A DNA stretch of 64,000 nucleotides from Chitinophaga qingshengii (GTDB taxonomy: Bacteria; Bacteroidota; Bacteroidia; Chitinophagales; Chitinophagaceae), in assembly GCF_014529935.1 (NCBI RefSeq), contig NZ_JACVFC010000001.1, forward strand, positions 3,038,001 to 3,102,000. The letters are read 5' to 3'. The stretch's first letter is position 1. Each line of letters opens with the position of its first letter. Shown piece after piece: positions 43,835 to 52,298 of the stretch. The notes below the pieces were generated by a model that saw nothing but the letters and a program-made list of their open reading frames with translations, did no database searches and was not told where the DNA came from. The position numbers and the translations under genes are program-made.

Positions 43835-44998
43835 ATGAACCGTAAGTTAAGAATGGGGATGATCGGCGGTGGAAAAGATGCCTTTATTGGCGCTATTCAC
43901 CGTATTGCCGCCAATATGGACGGCCTTATAGAGCTGGTAGCCGGTGCGCTCAGCATCAACAATGAAGTAGCCGTGGAATCCGGTAAAATGCTGTTCCTTG
44001 ATCCGGAACGCACCTACCTCGACTTTAAAACCATGCTTCAGAAAGAAGCCGCCATGCCGGCCGATAAACGTCTCGATTTCGTGACGATCGTGACCCCTAA
44101 CTTCGCTCACTTTGAACCCGCCATGATGGCGCTGGACCTGGGCTTTAACGTGGTGATCGAAAAACCGATCACCTTCTCCCTGGAGGAAGCCAAACAACTG
44201 CAGGCGAAGGTAGAAGCTACTGGTCTCACCCTGCTGCTCACCCACACCTACACCGGCTACCCTATGGTAAAACAGGCCCGCCAGATGGTGAAAGACGGCG
44301 CATTGGGCAAAATCCGCAAAGTATGGGTAGAATACCCCCAGGGCTGGCTCAGCAAACTGAGTGAGCGGGAAGGCAACGCCCAGGCTGCCTGGAGAACAGA
44401 TCCTAAAAAATCCGGTAAAGCCGGCGCTATGGGCGATATCGGTACCCATGCCGCTAACCTGGCTGAATATATCAGCGGTGCTAAAATTGAAAAACTGTGC
44501 GCCGACCTGAATATCATGGTTCCAGGCCGCGCCCTGGACGACGATGGCGCTGTATTGCTCCGCTTCGACAATGGCGCTGCAGGCGTACTGATGGCCTCCC
44601 AGGTAGCTGCCGGCGAGGAAAACGCCCTGAAAATCCGCCTATACGGAGAAAAAGGCGGCCTCGAATGGGCACAACAAGAACCCAATACCCTGCTGGTAAA
44701 ATGGCTCGACAAACCCACTGAAATTTATCGCGCTGGTGGTGGTTACACTTTCCAGTCCAGCTACATGACCCACAACACCCGTACTCCGGGCGGGCATCCG
44801 GAAGGATACCTGGAAGCATTCGGTAACCTGTACCGCAACTTCGCTCAAACCCTCTCCGCCAAAATTGACGGCGTACAGCCGTCACCGGAGTCGCTCGACT
44901 TCCCCAGTGTGGCAGACGGCGTACGGGGTATGGCGTTTATCGACAATGTGGTACGCTCTGCACAAAGCGACACCAAATGGACTAACTTCGACATTTAA
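43835..44998 (+). CDS. Gfo/Idh/MocA-family NAD(P)-dependent sugar oxidoreductase
   Basis: I start this 387-residue protein at the ATG at 43835 (MNRKLRMGMIGGGKDAFIGA). A Rossmann domain (5-135) has the nucleotide loop GMIGGG and the conserved VIEKPITFS; the C-terminal alpha/beta domain has the catalytic GDIGTHAANLAEYI near 202-215. There is no Tat or Sec signal, so it is cytoplasmic. Members of this family oxidise or reduce the C3 hydroxyl of sugars. Next to a DUF1080 gene and a TIM-barrel isomerase it fits a 3-keto-glycoside route, perhaps reducing 3-keto-glucose after import. It starts the cluster, with 27 bp to the next gene. Confidence 0.9.
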   Translation: MNRKLRMGMIGGGKDAFIGAIHRIAANMDGLIELVAGALSINNEVAVESGKMLFLDPERTYLDFKTMLQKEAAMPADKRLDFVTIVTPNFAHFEPAMMALDLGFNVVIEKPITFSLEEAKQLQAKVEATGLTLLLTHTYTGYPMVKQARQMVKDGALGKIRKVWVEYPQGWLSKLSEREGNAQAAWRTDPKKSGKAGAMGDIGTHAANLAEYISGAKIEKLCADLNIMVPGRALDDDGAVLLRFDNGAAGVLMASQVAAGEENALKIRLYGEKGGLEWAQQEPNTLLVKWLDKPTEIYRAGGGYTFQSSYMTHNTRTPGGHPEGYLEAFGNLYRNFAQTLSAKIDGVQPSPESLDFPSVADGVRGMAFIDNVVRSAQSDTKWTNFDI

Positions 44999-45025
44999 TA
45001 TACCATCTCTAACAAGCACGATTAT

Positions 45026-46081
45026 ATGAAAACGATCAAAGGTCCTGGTATATTCCTGGCGCAATTCATGGGAGATGAAGCGCCTTTCAACAGTCTGAAA
45101 AGCATCTGCGAATGGGCTGCCTCCATCGGTTTCAAAGGCGTACAGATCCCCAGCTGGGACCCGCGCCTGATAGACCTGCAAAAGGCGGCAGAAAGTAAAA
45201 CCTACGCAGACGAGATAAAAGGCATCGTGAACGCTGCCGGCCTGGAAATCACGGAACTGAGCACGCACCTGCAAGGGCAGCTGGTAGCCGTGAATCCTGC
45301 TTTCTCTGAGATGTTTGACGGCTTTGCACCCGCACAATACCACAACAATATACAGGCACGTACAGAATGGGCCGTTAACCAGCTGAAATACGCTGCCAAA
45401 GCCAGCCGCAACCTGGGCCTTAATGCACACGCCACTTTCAGCGGCGCGCTGCTCTGGGCCCCCGCCATGTACCCCTGGCCACAACGGCCGGCAGGGCTGG
45501 TGGAAGCCGGCTTTGCAGAACTGGCCAAACGGTGGCTGCCTATCCTCAACGAGTTCGACGCCAATGGAGTAGACCTCTGTTACGAAATACATCCGGGTGA
45601 GGACCTGCATGACGGCGCCAGCTACGAACGTTTCCTGGAAGCTACCGGCAACCATGCCCGGGCTTGCCTCCTGTACGATCCCAGCCACTTTGTGCTGCAA
45701 TGCCTCAACTACCTGGAATATATCGATATTTACCACGAGCGAATAAAAGCCTTCCACGTAAAAGACGCGGAATTTAATCCTACCGGACGCTCCGGCGTAT
45801 ACGGCGGATTCCAGGCCTGGATAGACCGTCCCGGCAGGTTCCGTTCCCTCGGCGATGGACAGGTGGACTTTAAATCCGTATTCAGTAAACTCACCCAATA
45901 CGATTTTGCCGGTTGGGCCGTTATGGAATGGGAATGCTGTATGAAACATCCGGAAGACGGTGCCCGTGAAGGTGCTCCGTTTATTAAAAACCACATCATC
46001 CGCGTCACCGAAAAAGCCTTCGACGACTTCGCCGGCGCCGCTACTGATGACGCGTTCAACAAACGGATCATCGGGATTTAG
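45026..46081 (+). CDS. TIM-barrel sugar isomerase/epimerase (AP_endonuc_2 family)
   Basis: This 351-residue protein is a xylose-isomerase-like TIM barrel. Metal ligands are visible in CYEIHPGED (glutamate), LYDPSHF (aspartate), AFHVKD (histidine) and VMEWECC (glutamate). There is no signal peptide, so it is cytoplasmic. Related proteins epimerise, isomerise or hydrate sugars, including 3-keto or glycal intermediates. The gene follows the Gfo/Idh/MocA gene by 27 bp. Its last codons run directly into a GGGATTTA-type direct repeat, so the stop codon is part of that repeat. Confidence 0.88.
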   Translation: MKTIKGPGIFLAQFMGDEAPFNSLKSICEWAASIGFKGVQIPSWDPRLIDLQKAAESKTYADEIKGIVNAAGLEITELSTHLQGQLVAVNPAFSEMFDGFAPAQYHNNIQARTEWAVNQLKYAAKASRNLGLNAHATFSGALLWAPAMYPWPQRPAGLVEAGFAELAKRWLPILNEFDANGVDLCYEIHPGEDLHDGASYERFLEATGNHARACLLYDPSHFVLQCLNYLEYIDIYHERIKAFHVKDAEFNPTGRSGVYGGFQAWIDRPGRFRSLGDGQVDFKSVFSKLTQYDFAGWAVMEWECCMKHPEDGAREGAPFIKNHIIRVTEKAFDDFAGAATDDAFNKRIIGI

Positions 46082-46284
46082 GGATTTACGGATTTTGGGA
46101 TTTACGGATTTACGGATTTTGGGGATTGGGGGATTTAACCTGATGCACAGGTCAATATCAATAAGACAAGCTATCAGATGAATGTGCAAAACATATTCAT
46201 CTACCGAAAAAAATAACACAGACGGTAAACATAAATAACAAACACCGGTCAAATCAATAAATAACAAAATAAAAAAATAACAAA
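46082..46284. repeat. Direct repeats and hairpin between isomerase and cytochrome genes
   Basis: TTTACGGATT(TT) occurs at 46085, 46101 and 46109, and the flanking GGGATTTA words make an 8-base ladder from the stop codon to about 46135. The same word with 16-base spacing is seen at 21651. A hairpin (46176-46186 with 46192-46202) follows. The leader before the cytochrome gene is A-rich and carries AATAACAAA three times (about 46225-46284). Confidence 0.7.
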
Positions 46285-46695
46285 ATGAAAAAGAGGTATC
46301 TGGCACCGTTTGTAATGAGCGCGCTGTTTTTTGCAGCTTGCGGCGGAGGTGATAAAAAAGCAGAAACAACTGACAAAACCACCCACGAAAACAGTGCCGT
46401 AGACAATTCCATGGTATCTCCGGGTGCAGACAAACCGGCCAGCAAAGGAGAACAATTAATGGCGCAGAGCGATTGCAAAACCTGCCACAAAGAGGAAATA
46501 AAAGTGATTGGGCCCGCGCTGAAAGACATCGCAGGCAAATATCCCAACACTCCTGAAAACGTGGATAAACTGTCTGATAAAATCATCAAAGGCGGTTCCG
46601 GTAACTGGGGTGAAGTGGCCATGCTCCCGCATCCAAATATCTCTAAAGACGATGCAAAGGAAATGGTACAGTACATCCTGTCCATCGGAAAATAA
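46285..46695 (+). CDS. Lipoprotein c-type cytochrome
   Basis: This 136-residue protein has a lipobox (LFFAAC, Cys19), a charged Gly/Lys/Thr linker and a class I cytochrome c domain (about 55-136). Haem binds at Cys64 and Cys67 with His68 (CKTCH), and Met113 in VAMLPHP is the likely sixth ligand. It should carry electrons on the periplasmic face of a membrane. The domain is closely similar to the cytochrome domain near the C-terminus of the 1135-residue fusion further on. Most likely it accepts electrons from a sugar dehydrogenase of this cluster and passes them to the respiratory chain. It lies 31 bp before the DUF1080 gene. Confidence 0.93.
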   Translation: MKKRYLAPFVMSALFFAACGGGDKKAETTDKTTHENSAVDNSMVSPGADKPASKGEQLMAQSDCKTCHKEEIKVIGPALKDIAGKYPNTPENVDKLSDKIIKGGSGNWGEVAMLPHPNISKDDAKEMVQYILSIGK

Positions 46696-46726
46696 TGGCT
46701 TTTCCATCATCATTCAATCATAGTAA

Positions 46727-47449
46727 ATGAAAAAAATCATCATCGGAGCCTTTATGCTCGGTGCTATCACCAGCGCCACTGCGGTAAAGGCCCAGAAAGT
46801 AAATAGCCTCTCTGCCAAAGAGAAAAAAGAAGGATGGCAGCTGCTGTTCGATGGTAAAACCACCACCGGATGGCATACCTACCTGAAAGATGCTGTCAGC
46901 CCCGCCTGGAAGGTGGTAGATGGCGCACTCGAGTTTGATGTAGACGCCAAAAAAGCCGGCGCTCCCGGCGGTGACATCGTTACCAACGGCGAATACGAAA
47001 ACTACGAGCTGAGTATCGATTGGAAAATCTCCGAAGGCGGTAACAGCGGCATCATCTTCAGCGTACATGAAGATCCTGAATTCTCCGCTACTTATCTCAC
47101 CGGTCCTGAAATGCAGGTGCTCGATGATGATAAACATCCCGACGGTAAAATCAATAAACACAATGCCGGCGACCTCTATGATCTGATCAAATCTTCCCAA
47201 AAAGCGGTTAAACCCGTGGGAGAATGGAATACCGCCAAAATTGTGAAAAAAGATGGTCATCTTACCCTCTGGCTCAACGGCGTAAAAACCGTGGAAACAA
47301 CCATGGGTACCCCTGAATGGGATGCACTGGTAGCCAACAGTAAGTTTAAAGGCTGGAAAGGCTTCGGTAAATACGCCAAAGGCCATATAGCCCTCCAGGA
47401 CCACGGCAACAAAGTATGGTACCGTAATATCAAAATAAAAGTGCTGTAA
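46727..47449 (+). CDS. DUF1080 (3-keto-disaccharide hydrolase) family protein
   Basis: This 240-residue protein has a signal peptide (MKKIIIGAFMLGAITSATAVKAQ) and a DUF1080 beta-jelly-roll (about 32-240: GWQLLFDGKTTTGWHTYLKD, NYELSIDWKISEGGNSGIIFSV). Family members cleave 3-keto-glycosides or form glycals from them. It is periplasmic. Its neighbours are a cytochrome c lipoprotein and two ThuA proteins, so it probably cleaves sugars that were first oxidised at C3 by a partner dehydrogenase. Substrate unknown. Confidence 0.92.
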   Translation: MKKIIIGAFMLGAITSATAVKAQKVNSLSAKEKKEGWQLLFDGKTTTGWHTYLKDAVSPAWKVVDGALEFDVDAKKAGAPGGDIVTNGEYENYELSIDWKISEGGNSGIIFSVHEDPEFSATYLTGPEMQVLDDDKHPDGKINKHNAGDLYDLIKSSQKAVKPVGEWNTAKIVKKDGHLTLWLNGVKTVETTMGTPEWDALVANSKFKGWKGFGKYAKGHIALQDHGNKVWYRNIKIKVL

Positions 47450-47557
47450 TCTTTTCGAATACGATTTTTTCAGACAAAGACGTAAGGCAGCAAAGAAAAA
47501 ATTACTTTTTCCCTGTCATGCGTCTTTGTTGCTTTTTGGATGCTAATCACCACGAAC
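47450..47557. repeat. Degenerate GCAAAG-type repeat
   Basis: CAAAGACGTAAGGCAGCAAAG (47476-47496) and its partial complement GCGTCTTTGTTGCTTTTT (47520-47537) pair imperfectly. The words match those of the element after glyA (25181-25336). It fills the gap before the ThuA gene. Confidence 0.5.
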
Positions 47558-48295
47558 ATGAAGACAATTACCGTGTTTATTACACTGCTGCTGGCAGCCA
47601 CCCTCTGTGCGCAGGCCGGCAAAAAACCGAAAGTCAAAAAAGTATTGGTCTTTTCCAAAACCAAAGGCTTCCGGCATGACTGTATTCCCGTTGCCAAAGC
47701 GGCTATCATGCAACTGGGCAAAGATAACGGCTTTGAAGTGGATACCACCGAAGATGCCAGCGCCTTTACCAGCGCTAACCTGAAAAAATACGCCGCCGTT
47801 ATTTTCAGTTGCACTACCGGCGATGTGCTGGACAGCGCCCAACAGGTGGCCTTCCAGGGTTACATCCACAAAGGCGGTGGCTGGATGGGCATACACGCCG
47901 CCACCGATACGGAATACGACTGGCCATGGTACAACAAACTGGCCGGCGCCTGGTTTTTCAGTCATCCGAAACAACAACAAGCCACCCTTCGCATCACCGA
48001 TCATAACCATCCCGCTACCCGTCATCTGCCGGATGAATGGGTCCGCAAAGATGAATGGTATAACTTCAAAGACCTGAACCCCGACGTGCATGTGCTCATC
48101 AAAATAGATGAATCCACCTATGAAGGCGGTAAGAACGGCGATAACCACCCTATGTGCTGGTATCATGACTTTGAAGGCGGCCGCGCTTTCTATACCGAAA
48201 TGGGCCATACCAAAGAATCTTATCAGGACCCGGCATACCTGCAACACCTGCTGGGCGGGATTCAATATACTATGGGTATCAAAAATGCTAACTAA
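47558..48295 (+). CDS. ThuA-domain secreted protein
   Basis: I start this 245-residue protein at the ATG at 47558 (MKTITVFITLLLAATLCAQAG), which opens a signal peptide. The ThuA fold (about 25-240) is a glutamine-amidotransferase-like domain: VLVFSKTKGFRHDCIP, WMGIHAATDTEYDWPWY, and NHPMCWYHDFEGGRAFYTEMGH. ThuA was first linked to trehalose use and 3-keto-sugars. The protein is highly similar to the first 240 residues of the next gene, so one derives from duplication of the other. It is periplasmic; the reaction is unknown. Confidence 0.9.
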   Translation: MKTITVFITLLLAATLCAQAGKKPKVKKVLVFSKTKGFRHDCIPVAKAAIMQLGKDNGFEVDTTEDASAFTSANLKKYAAVIFSCTTGDVLDSAQQVAFQGYIHKGGGWMGIHAATDTEYDWPWYNKLAGAWFFSHPKQQQATLRITDHNHPATRHLPDEWVRKDEWYNFKDLNPDVHVLIKIDESTYEGGKNGDNHPMCWYHDFEGGRAFYTEMGHTKESYQDPAYLQHLLGGIQYTMGIKNAN

Positions 48296-48301
48296 GACAC
48301 A

Positions 48302-51300
48302 ATGAAAAAAATCATTTCCCTCTTCCTGTTGCTGGCGCTGATTGTCACGGCAGGTTGTAACAAATCGCGCCCCGGACAACCCAAAGTGCTGGTATTTACC
48401 AAAACCACCGCCTTCCGTCACGCTTCCATTCCGGCCGGCATCGCCGCCATTCAGAAGCTGGGCCAGGAAAACGGCTTTGTAGTAGACACCACAGAAAACG
48501 CCGACCGCTTTAATGAAGACTCCCTGCAGCAATATGCTGCCGTGATCTTCCTGAACACTACCGGCGATGTGCTTTCCACCGCACAGGAAGCCGATTTTGA
48601 AAGATATATCCAGGCCGGCGGCGGTTATGTAGGCATACACGCCGCTACCGATACAGAATACGAATGGGGCTGGTACAACCACCTCGCCGGCGCCTATTTC
48701 CTGAGCCATCCTGCCGGTACACATAAAGCAACCGTGAACGTGGTGAATAAATCATTCCCCGCTACCGCCGGACTGCCCGACAAATTTGAGCACACCGACG
48801 AATGGTATAACTTCAAAAAAAGAGATACCACCACCACCGTGCTCATGAAAGTAGATGAAAAAACATATGAAGGTGGTACTATGAACAATGACCACCCGGT
48901 AAGCTGGTATCATGAATACGACGGCGGACGCGCCTTCTACACGGCGCTGGGGCATACCAACGAATGTTACACCGACAGCCTGTTCCTCAAACATGTACTG
49001 GGCGGTATCCAATACGCCATCGGTAAAAACCTGGTGCTGGATTATAGCAAAGCCACCACGCTACGCACGCCGGATGAAAACCGTTTCACCAAAAACGTAC
49101 TTACCTCCGGTCAGTTTTTTGAACCTACCGAAATGACCATCCTGCCGACCCTCGATATCCTTGTGGCACAACGGCGCGGAGAACTGATGTTATACAAACA
49201 GGCGGATAAAACCCTTACCCAGGTTGGTTTTCTGAAGGTGTATCATAAAACGGACGTTCCTAATGTGAATGCAGAAGAAGGTTTCCTTGGCCTTGCTGCC
49301 GATCCGGATTATAAAGACAATCATTTTATCTATGTGATGTATTCTCCCATAGATACTTCTGTCAACCGCTTGTCCCGCTTTAAGTTTGAAAACAACCAGC
49401 TGGACATGTCTTCTGAAAAAGTGATCCTGCAGTTTTATTCCCAGCGCAACATCTGCTGCCATACCGGCGGCTCTATTGCCTTCGGACCGGATAAACTGTT
49501 GTATGTATCCACCGGTGACAACACTACTCCTTTTGATGAAGCAGGACAACCCTACGTGAGCAAAGGTTACGGTCCTACAGACGACCGCCCCGGCCACGAA
49601 CAATACGATGGCCGCCGATCTTCCGCTAATACCAATGACCTGCGCGGTAAAATCCTGCGTATCAAAGTAGCCGCCGACGGCAGTTACAGCATCCCTGAAG
49701 GAAACCTTTTCCCGAAAGGCACCGCCAACACCCGCCCGGAAATATACGCCATGGGTACCCGCAACCCCTACCGTATCTCCATTGACAGGAAGACCGGTTT
49801 TCTCTATTGGGGTGAAGTTGGTCCGGATGCCAATGCCGATGATCCGAACCGTGGACCGCGTGGATACGATGAAGTAAACCAGGCTAAAAAGCCCGGTAAC
49901 TATGGTTATCCCCTGTTCATCGCCGACAACAAACCGTACCACGCCTATAACTACGCCACAGGCGAAGCTGGTCCGGCCTATGACCCGAAAAAACCGATCA
50001 ACAACTCCCGTAATAATACCGGTCTGAAAGAACTACCACCAGCAGTACCCGCCTTTATCTGGTACCCCTACGGCAAGTCCGATGAATTCCCCATCGTGGG
50101 CAGTGGTGGCCGTAATGCAGAAGCAGGCCCGGTTTACTACAGTGAATTTTATCCGAAAGAAACCCGTTTCCCGGATTATTACAATGGTAAACTATTCATC
50201 TACGACTGGATCCGTGGCTGGATCATGGCGGTTACCATGGATAAAAACGGAGATTTCTCCAAGATGGAACGTTTTATGCCCGGTACCAAACTCAATGCGC
50301 CTATTGACATGGAAATGGGTCCTGATGGCCGTTTGTACGTACTGGAATACGGTAATGGCTGGTTCAGCAAAAACCCGGATGCCGCACTCGCCCGTATCGA
50401 TTACAACGGTGGCAACCGCGCACCCAAAGCTGAAATACACACCACCCAACTGACCGGCGCCCTGCCGTTTAAAGTGAAGCTCTCCGCTGAAGGCTCTGTA
50501 GATCCCGATGGCGACAAACTCACTTACCTCTGGTATTTCGGCAATGGTACCAAAAAAGAAACCACTGAACCTTCCGTGGAAGTAACTTACACTACCGCCG
50601 GCGAATACAACGCCTATGTAGAAGTACAGGATGGCAAAGGTGGCAGCACCAGGAGTAAAGAGATAGCGCTGTATGCAGGCAATGAAACGCCGCAGGTGAC
50701 GATCGCGCTGCAAGGCAACCAGATGTTCTACTTCCCCGGCAAACAAGTTCGTTATACCGTTAACGTTAGCGACAAGGAAGATGGTAACAGCGCCGACGGC
50801 AAACTGGATGCCAGCAATATCTTCGTTAAGGCCGATTATATCCAGGGCAGCGATAAAGCCGCCTCTCCACAGGGTCACCAGATTATTACCGGCGCCATCG
50901 CAGGAAAAAATATCATGGAGGTATCCGACTGTAAGACCTGTCACAAACCCGATGAAAAATCCATCGGCCCATCTTTCAAACAGATCACGGAGAAATATAA
51001 AAACGATCCCGCAGCACCGGATGCCTTAGCTAAAAAGATCATCAACGGCGGCGGCGGCGTATGGGGCGAAACAGCCATGTCGGCCCACCCCGGCCTCTCC
51101 AACGGTGAAGCGCATCAACTGGTGGAATACATTTTCTCCCTGGGCGGCAACGCTCCTAAAGTAGCATCCCTGCCCGTTACCGGCAGCCTGAACCCCACCC
51201 TGGGCAACGAGCTGAAAGATAACGGCGTATTACTGCTGCTCGCCAGCTACACCGACAAAGGCGCCGCCGGCATTAAACCCATTACCGGCACCGCTGCCGT

Positions 51301-51709
51301 GCAACTGCTCAACCCTGCCTTACCGGCAGCCGGCTACAGCAAAGCGGATGGCGTTTCTACCTTTGAAGTAAACGGCATGAAACTGCTGATTCCCGCTACC
51401 GCTAATAGCTGGGTAGTATACAATGATCTCGATCTTACTACCGTCAATGGCATCGATGTTACCTACCTGGTACAAGACCCGCAACAACAGGGCTTTGTAG
51501 TAGAAGCATTCCTCGATAACGCCAACGGTACCCGTTTGGGTGAAACCACTATCGGTCCCGGCGCACAGGCGAAAGTGCCGAATAAAGCCGGTATCAGCTT
51601 TGCACCGGTTACGGATGGTAAAAAACATCATCTCTATTTCAAAATCAAACCTACTGATCCGGGTAAACAGGTGCCGCTGGGCATCGCTTCGTTTACACTA
51701 CGGGGTTAG
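48302..51709 (+). CDS. Fusion lipoprotein: ThuA - PQQ-type sugar dehydrogenase - PKD - cytochrome c
   Basis: This 1135-residue lipoprotein (lipobox TAGC, Cys19) has five visible parts. ThuA spans about 28-240. A glucose/sorbosone-dehydrogenase beta-propeller spans about 270-700, with EEGFLGLAADPDY and the catalytic-type His387 in CCHTGGSIAFG. A PKD domain spans about 707-792 (SVDPDGDKLTYLWYFGNG). A cytochrome c spans about 862-948 (Cys877, Cys880, His881, Met926). The C-terminal 180 residues are beta-rich and CBM6-like. It should oxidise a sugar with PQQ and pass electrons to its own haem. It starts 6 bp after the ThuA gene and ends the cluster at a terminator. Confidence 0.93.
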   Translation: MKKIISLFLLLALIVTAGCNKSRPGQPKVLVFTKTTAFRHASIPAGIAAIQKLGQENGFVVDTTENADRFNEDSLQQYAAVIFLNTTGDVLSTAQEADFERYIQAGGGYVGIHAATDTEYEWGWYNHLAGAYFLSHPAGTHKATVNVVNKSFPATAGLPDKFEHTDEWYNFKKRDTTTTVLMKVDEKTYEGGTMNNDHPVSWYHEYDGGRAFYTALGHTNECYTDSLFLKHVLGGIQYAIGKNLVLDYSKATTLRTPDENRFTKNVLTSGQFFEPTEMTILPTLDILVAQRRGELMLYKQADKTLTQVGFLKVYHKTDVPNVNAEEGFLGLAADPDYKDNHFIYVMYSPIDTSVNRLSRFKFENNQLDMSSEKVILQFYSQRNICCHTGGSIAFGPDKLLYVSTGDNTTPFDEAGQPYVSKGYGPTDDRPGHEQYDGRRSSANTNDLRGKILRIKVAADGSYSIPEGNLFPKGTANTRPEIYAMGTRNPYRISIDRKTGFLYWGEVGPDANADDPNRGPRGYDEVNQAKKPGNYGYPLFIADNKPYHAYNYATGEAGPAYDPKKPINNSRNNTGLKELPPAVPAFIWYPYGKSDEFPIVGSGGRNAEAGPVYYSEFYPKETRFPDYYNGKLFIYDWIRGWIMAVTMDKNGDFSKMERFMPGTKLNAPIDMEMGPDGRLYVLEYGNGWFSKNPDAALARIDYNGGNRAPKAEIHTTQLTGALPFKVKLSAEGSVDPDGDKLTYLWYFGNGTKKETTEPSVEVTYTTAGEYNAYVEVQDGKGGSTRSKEIALYAGNETPQVTIALQGNQMFYFPGKQVRYTVNVSDKEDGNSADGKLDASNIFVKADYIQGSDKAASPQGHQIITGAIAGKNIMEVSDCKTCHKPDEKSIGPSFKQITEKYKNDPAAPDALAKKIINGGGGVWGETAMSAHPGLSNGEAHQLVEYIFSLGGNAPKVASLPVTGSLNPTLGNELKDNGVLLLLASYTDKGAAGIKPITGTAAVQLLNPALPAAGYSKADGVSTFEVNGMKLLIPATANSWVVYNDLDLTTVNGIDVTYLVQDPQQQGFVVEAFLDNANGTRLGETTIGPGAQAKVPNKAGISFAPVTDGKKHHLYFKIKPTDPGKQVPLGIASFTLRG

Positions 51710-51720
51710 TATAAAACATA

Positions 51721-51749
51721 AAAGCCGGAGAAAATTTTCTCCGGCTTTT
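51721..51749 (+). terminator. Terminator of the 3-keto cluster
   Basis: A perfect 14-bp palindrome AAAGCCGGAGAAAA/TTTTCTCCGGCTTT is followed by TCTATGATTTT. It lies 11 bases after the fusion gene's stop codon. Confidence 0.85.
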
Positions 51750-51773
51750 CTATGATTTTACAGTATTCGTGCA

Positions 51774-52283
51774 TTAACTGCGAGGACGCAGGAAGACGAG
51801 CGGTGGAGGGTCCAGCACAACACTACCTTTTCTCCAGTTAGGTAAGGATGAGTAAGGATATTGTTTATAAAACGTCTCGTTTTCCCGTTCTATCTTTTGT
51901 CCATGATCACAATCCGTGCATTGGACATATATTACCCAAAAGAAAGGAGTGCTGATTACTGTCTTACCGTTCCGCATCTCTGGCTTCCATTGTCCTTTGC
52001 CAAGCGCCATAACTCGTCTGATTTCCTGTTCCAGCAATGAAGAAGTGCTTTCATGTATTTTTAAGCTATCAGGATCACCGTTCCTGTTAATCACGAAAGA
52101 AAATAACACGCGAACCGGCCGATCTGTGCTGTCCATCACCTCATGATAAAGCGATCGCATGTTAACATGTTTCGAGAAAAAAATCTTGGGAAGCTGACCA
52201 TTATTCAATGATGCTTTACTGTCTTGTCCCAGGACTGATATAGCCGCACATATACAGTAAGCAATTATGACGAGTTTTTTCAT
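51774..52283 (-). CDS. Secreted protein with TonB-C-like domain
   Basis: This 169-residue protein has a signal peptide (MKKLVIIAYCICAAISVLGQ) and no other membrane segment. Residues about 55-120 (VRVLFSFVINRNGDPDSLKIHESTS, then EIRRVMALGKGQWKPEMRNGKTV) match the TonB C-terminal pattern of two strands, a helix and the KWKPA-RNGK motif. It lacks the membrane anchor and proline arm of TonB. Such stand-alone domains are common in Bacteroidota and their role is unclear. A CTDC motif lies near 140. It follows the cysteine-rich metalloprotease gene by 15 bp. Confidence 0.72.
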   Translation of the reverse strand: MKKLVIIAYCICAAISVLGQDSKASLNNGQLPKIFFSKHVNMRSLYHEVMDSTDRPVRVLFSFVINRNGDPDSLKIHESTSSLLEQEIRRVMALGKGQWKPEMRNGKTVISTPFFWVIYVQCTDCDHGQKIERENETFYKQYPYSSLPNWRKGSVVLDPPPLVFLRPRS

Positions 52284-52298
52284 ATACCATATTATAAT

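Noticed and set aside
46081..46135. Insertion-sequence remnant considered for the TTTACGGATTTT repeats
   Set aside because: There is no transposase, no terminal inverted repeats and no target duplication in this window; simple dispersed repeat is the safer description.
44882..46369. 495-codon minus-strand frame opposite the isomerase gene
   Set aside because: It crosses the intergenic repeat and the start of the cytochrome gene and has no domain signature.
47543..48724. 393-codon minus-strand frame opposite ThuA and the fusion gene
   Set aside because: The plus strand carries two recognisable ThuA domains over the same interval. The minus frame looks like a G/F/V-rich shadow.
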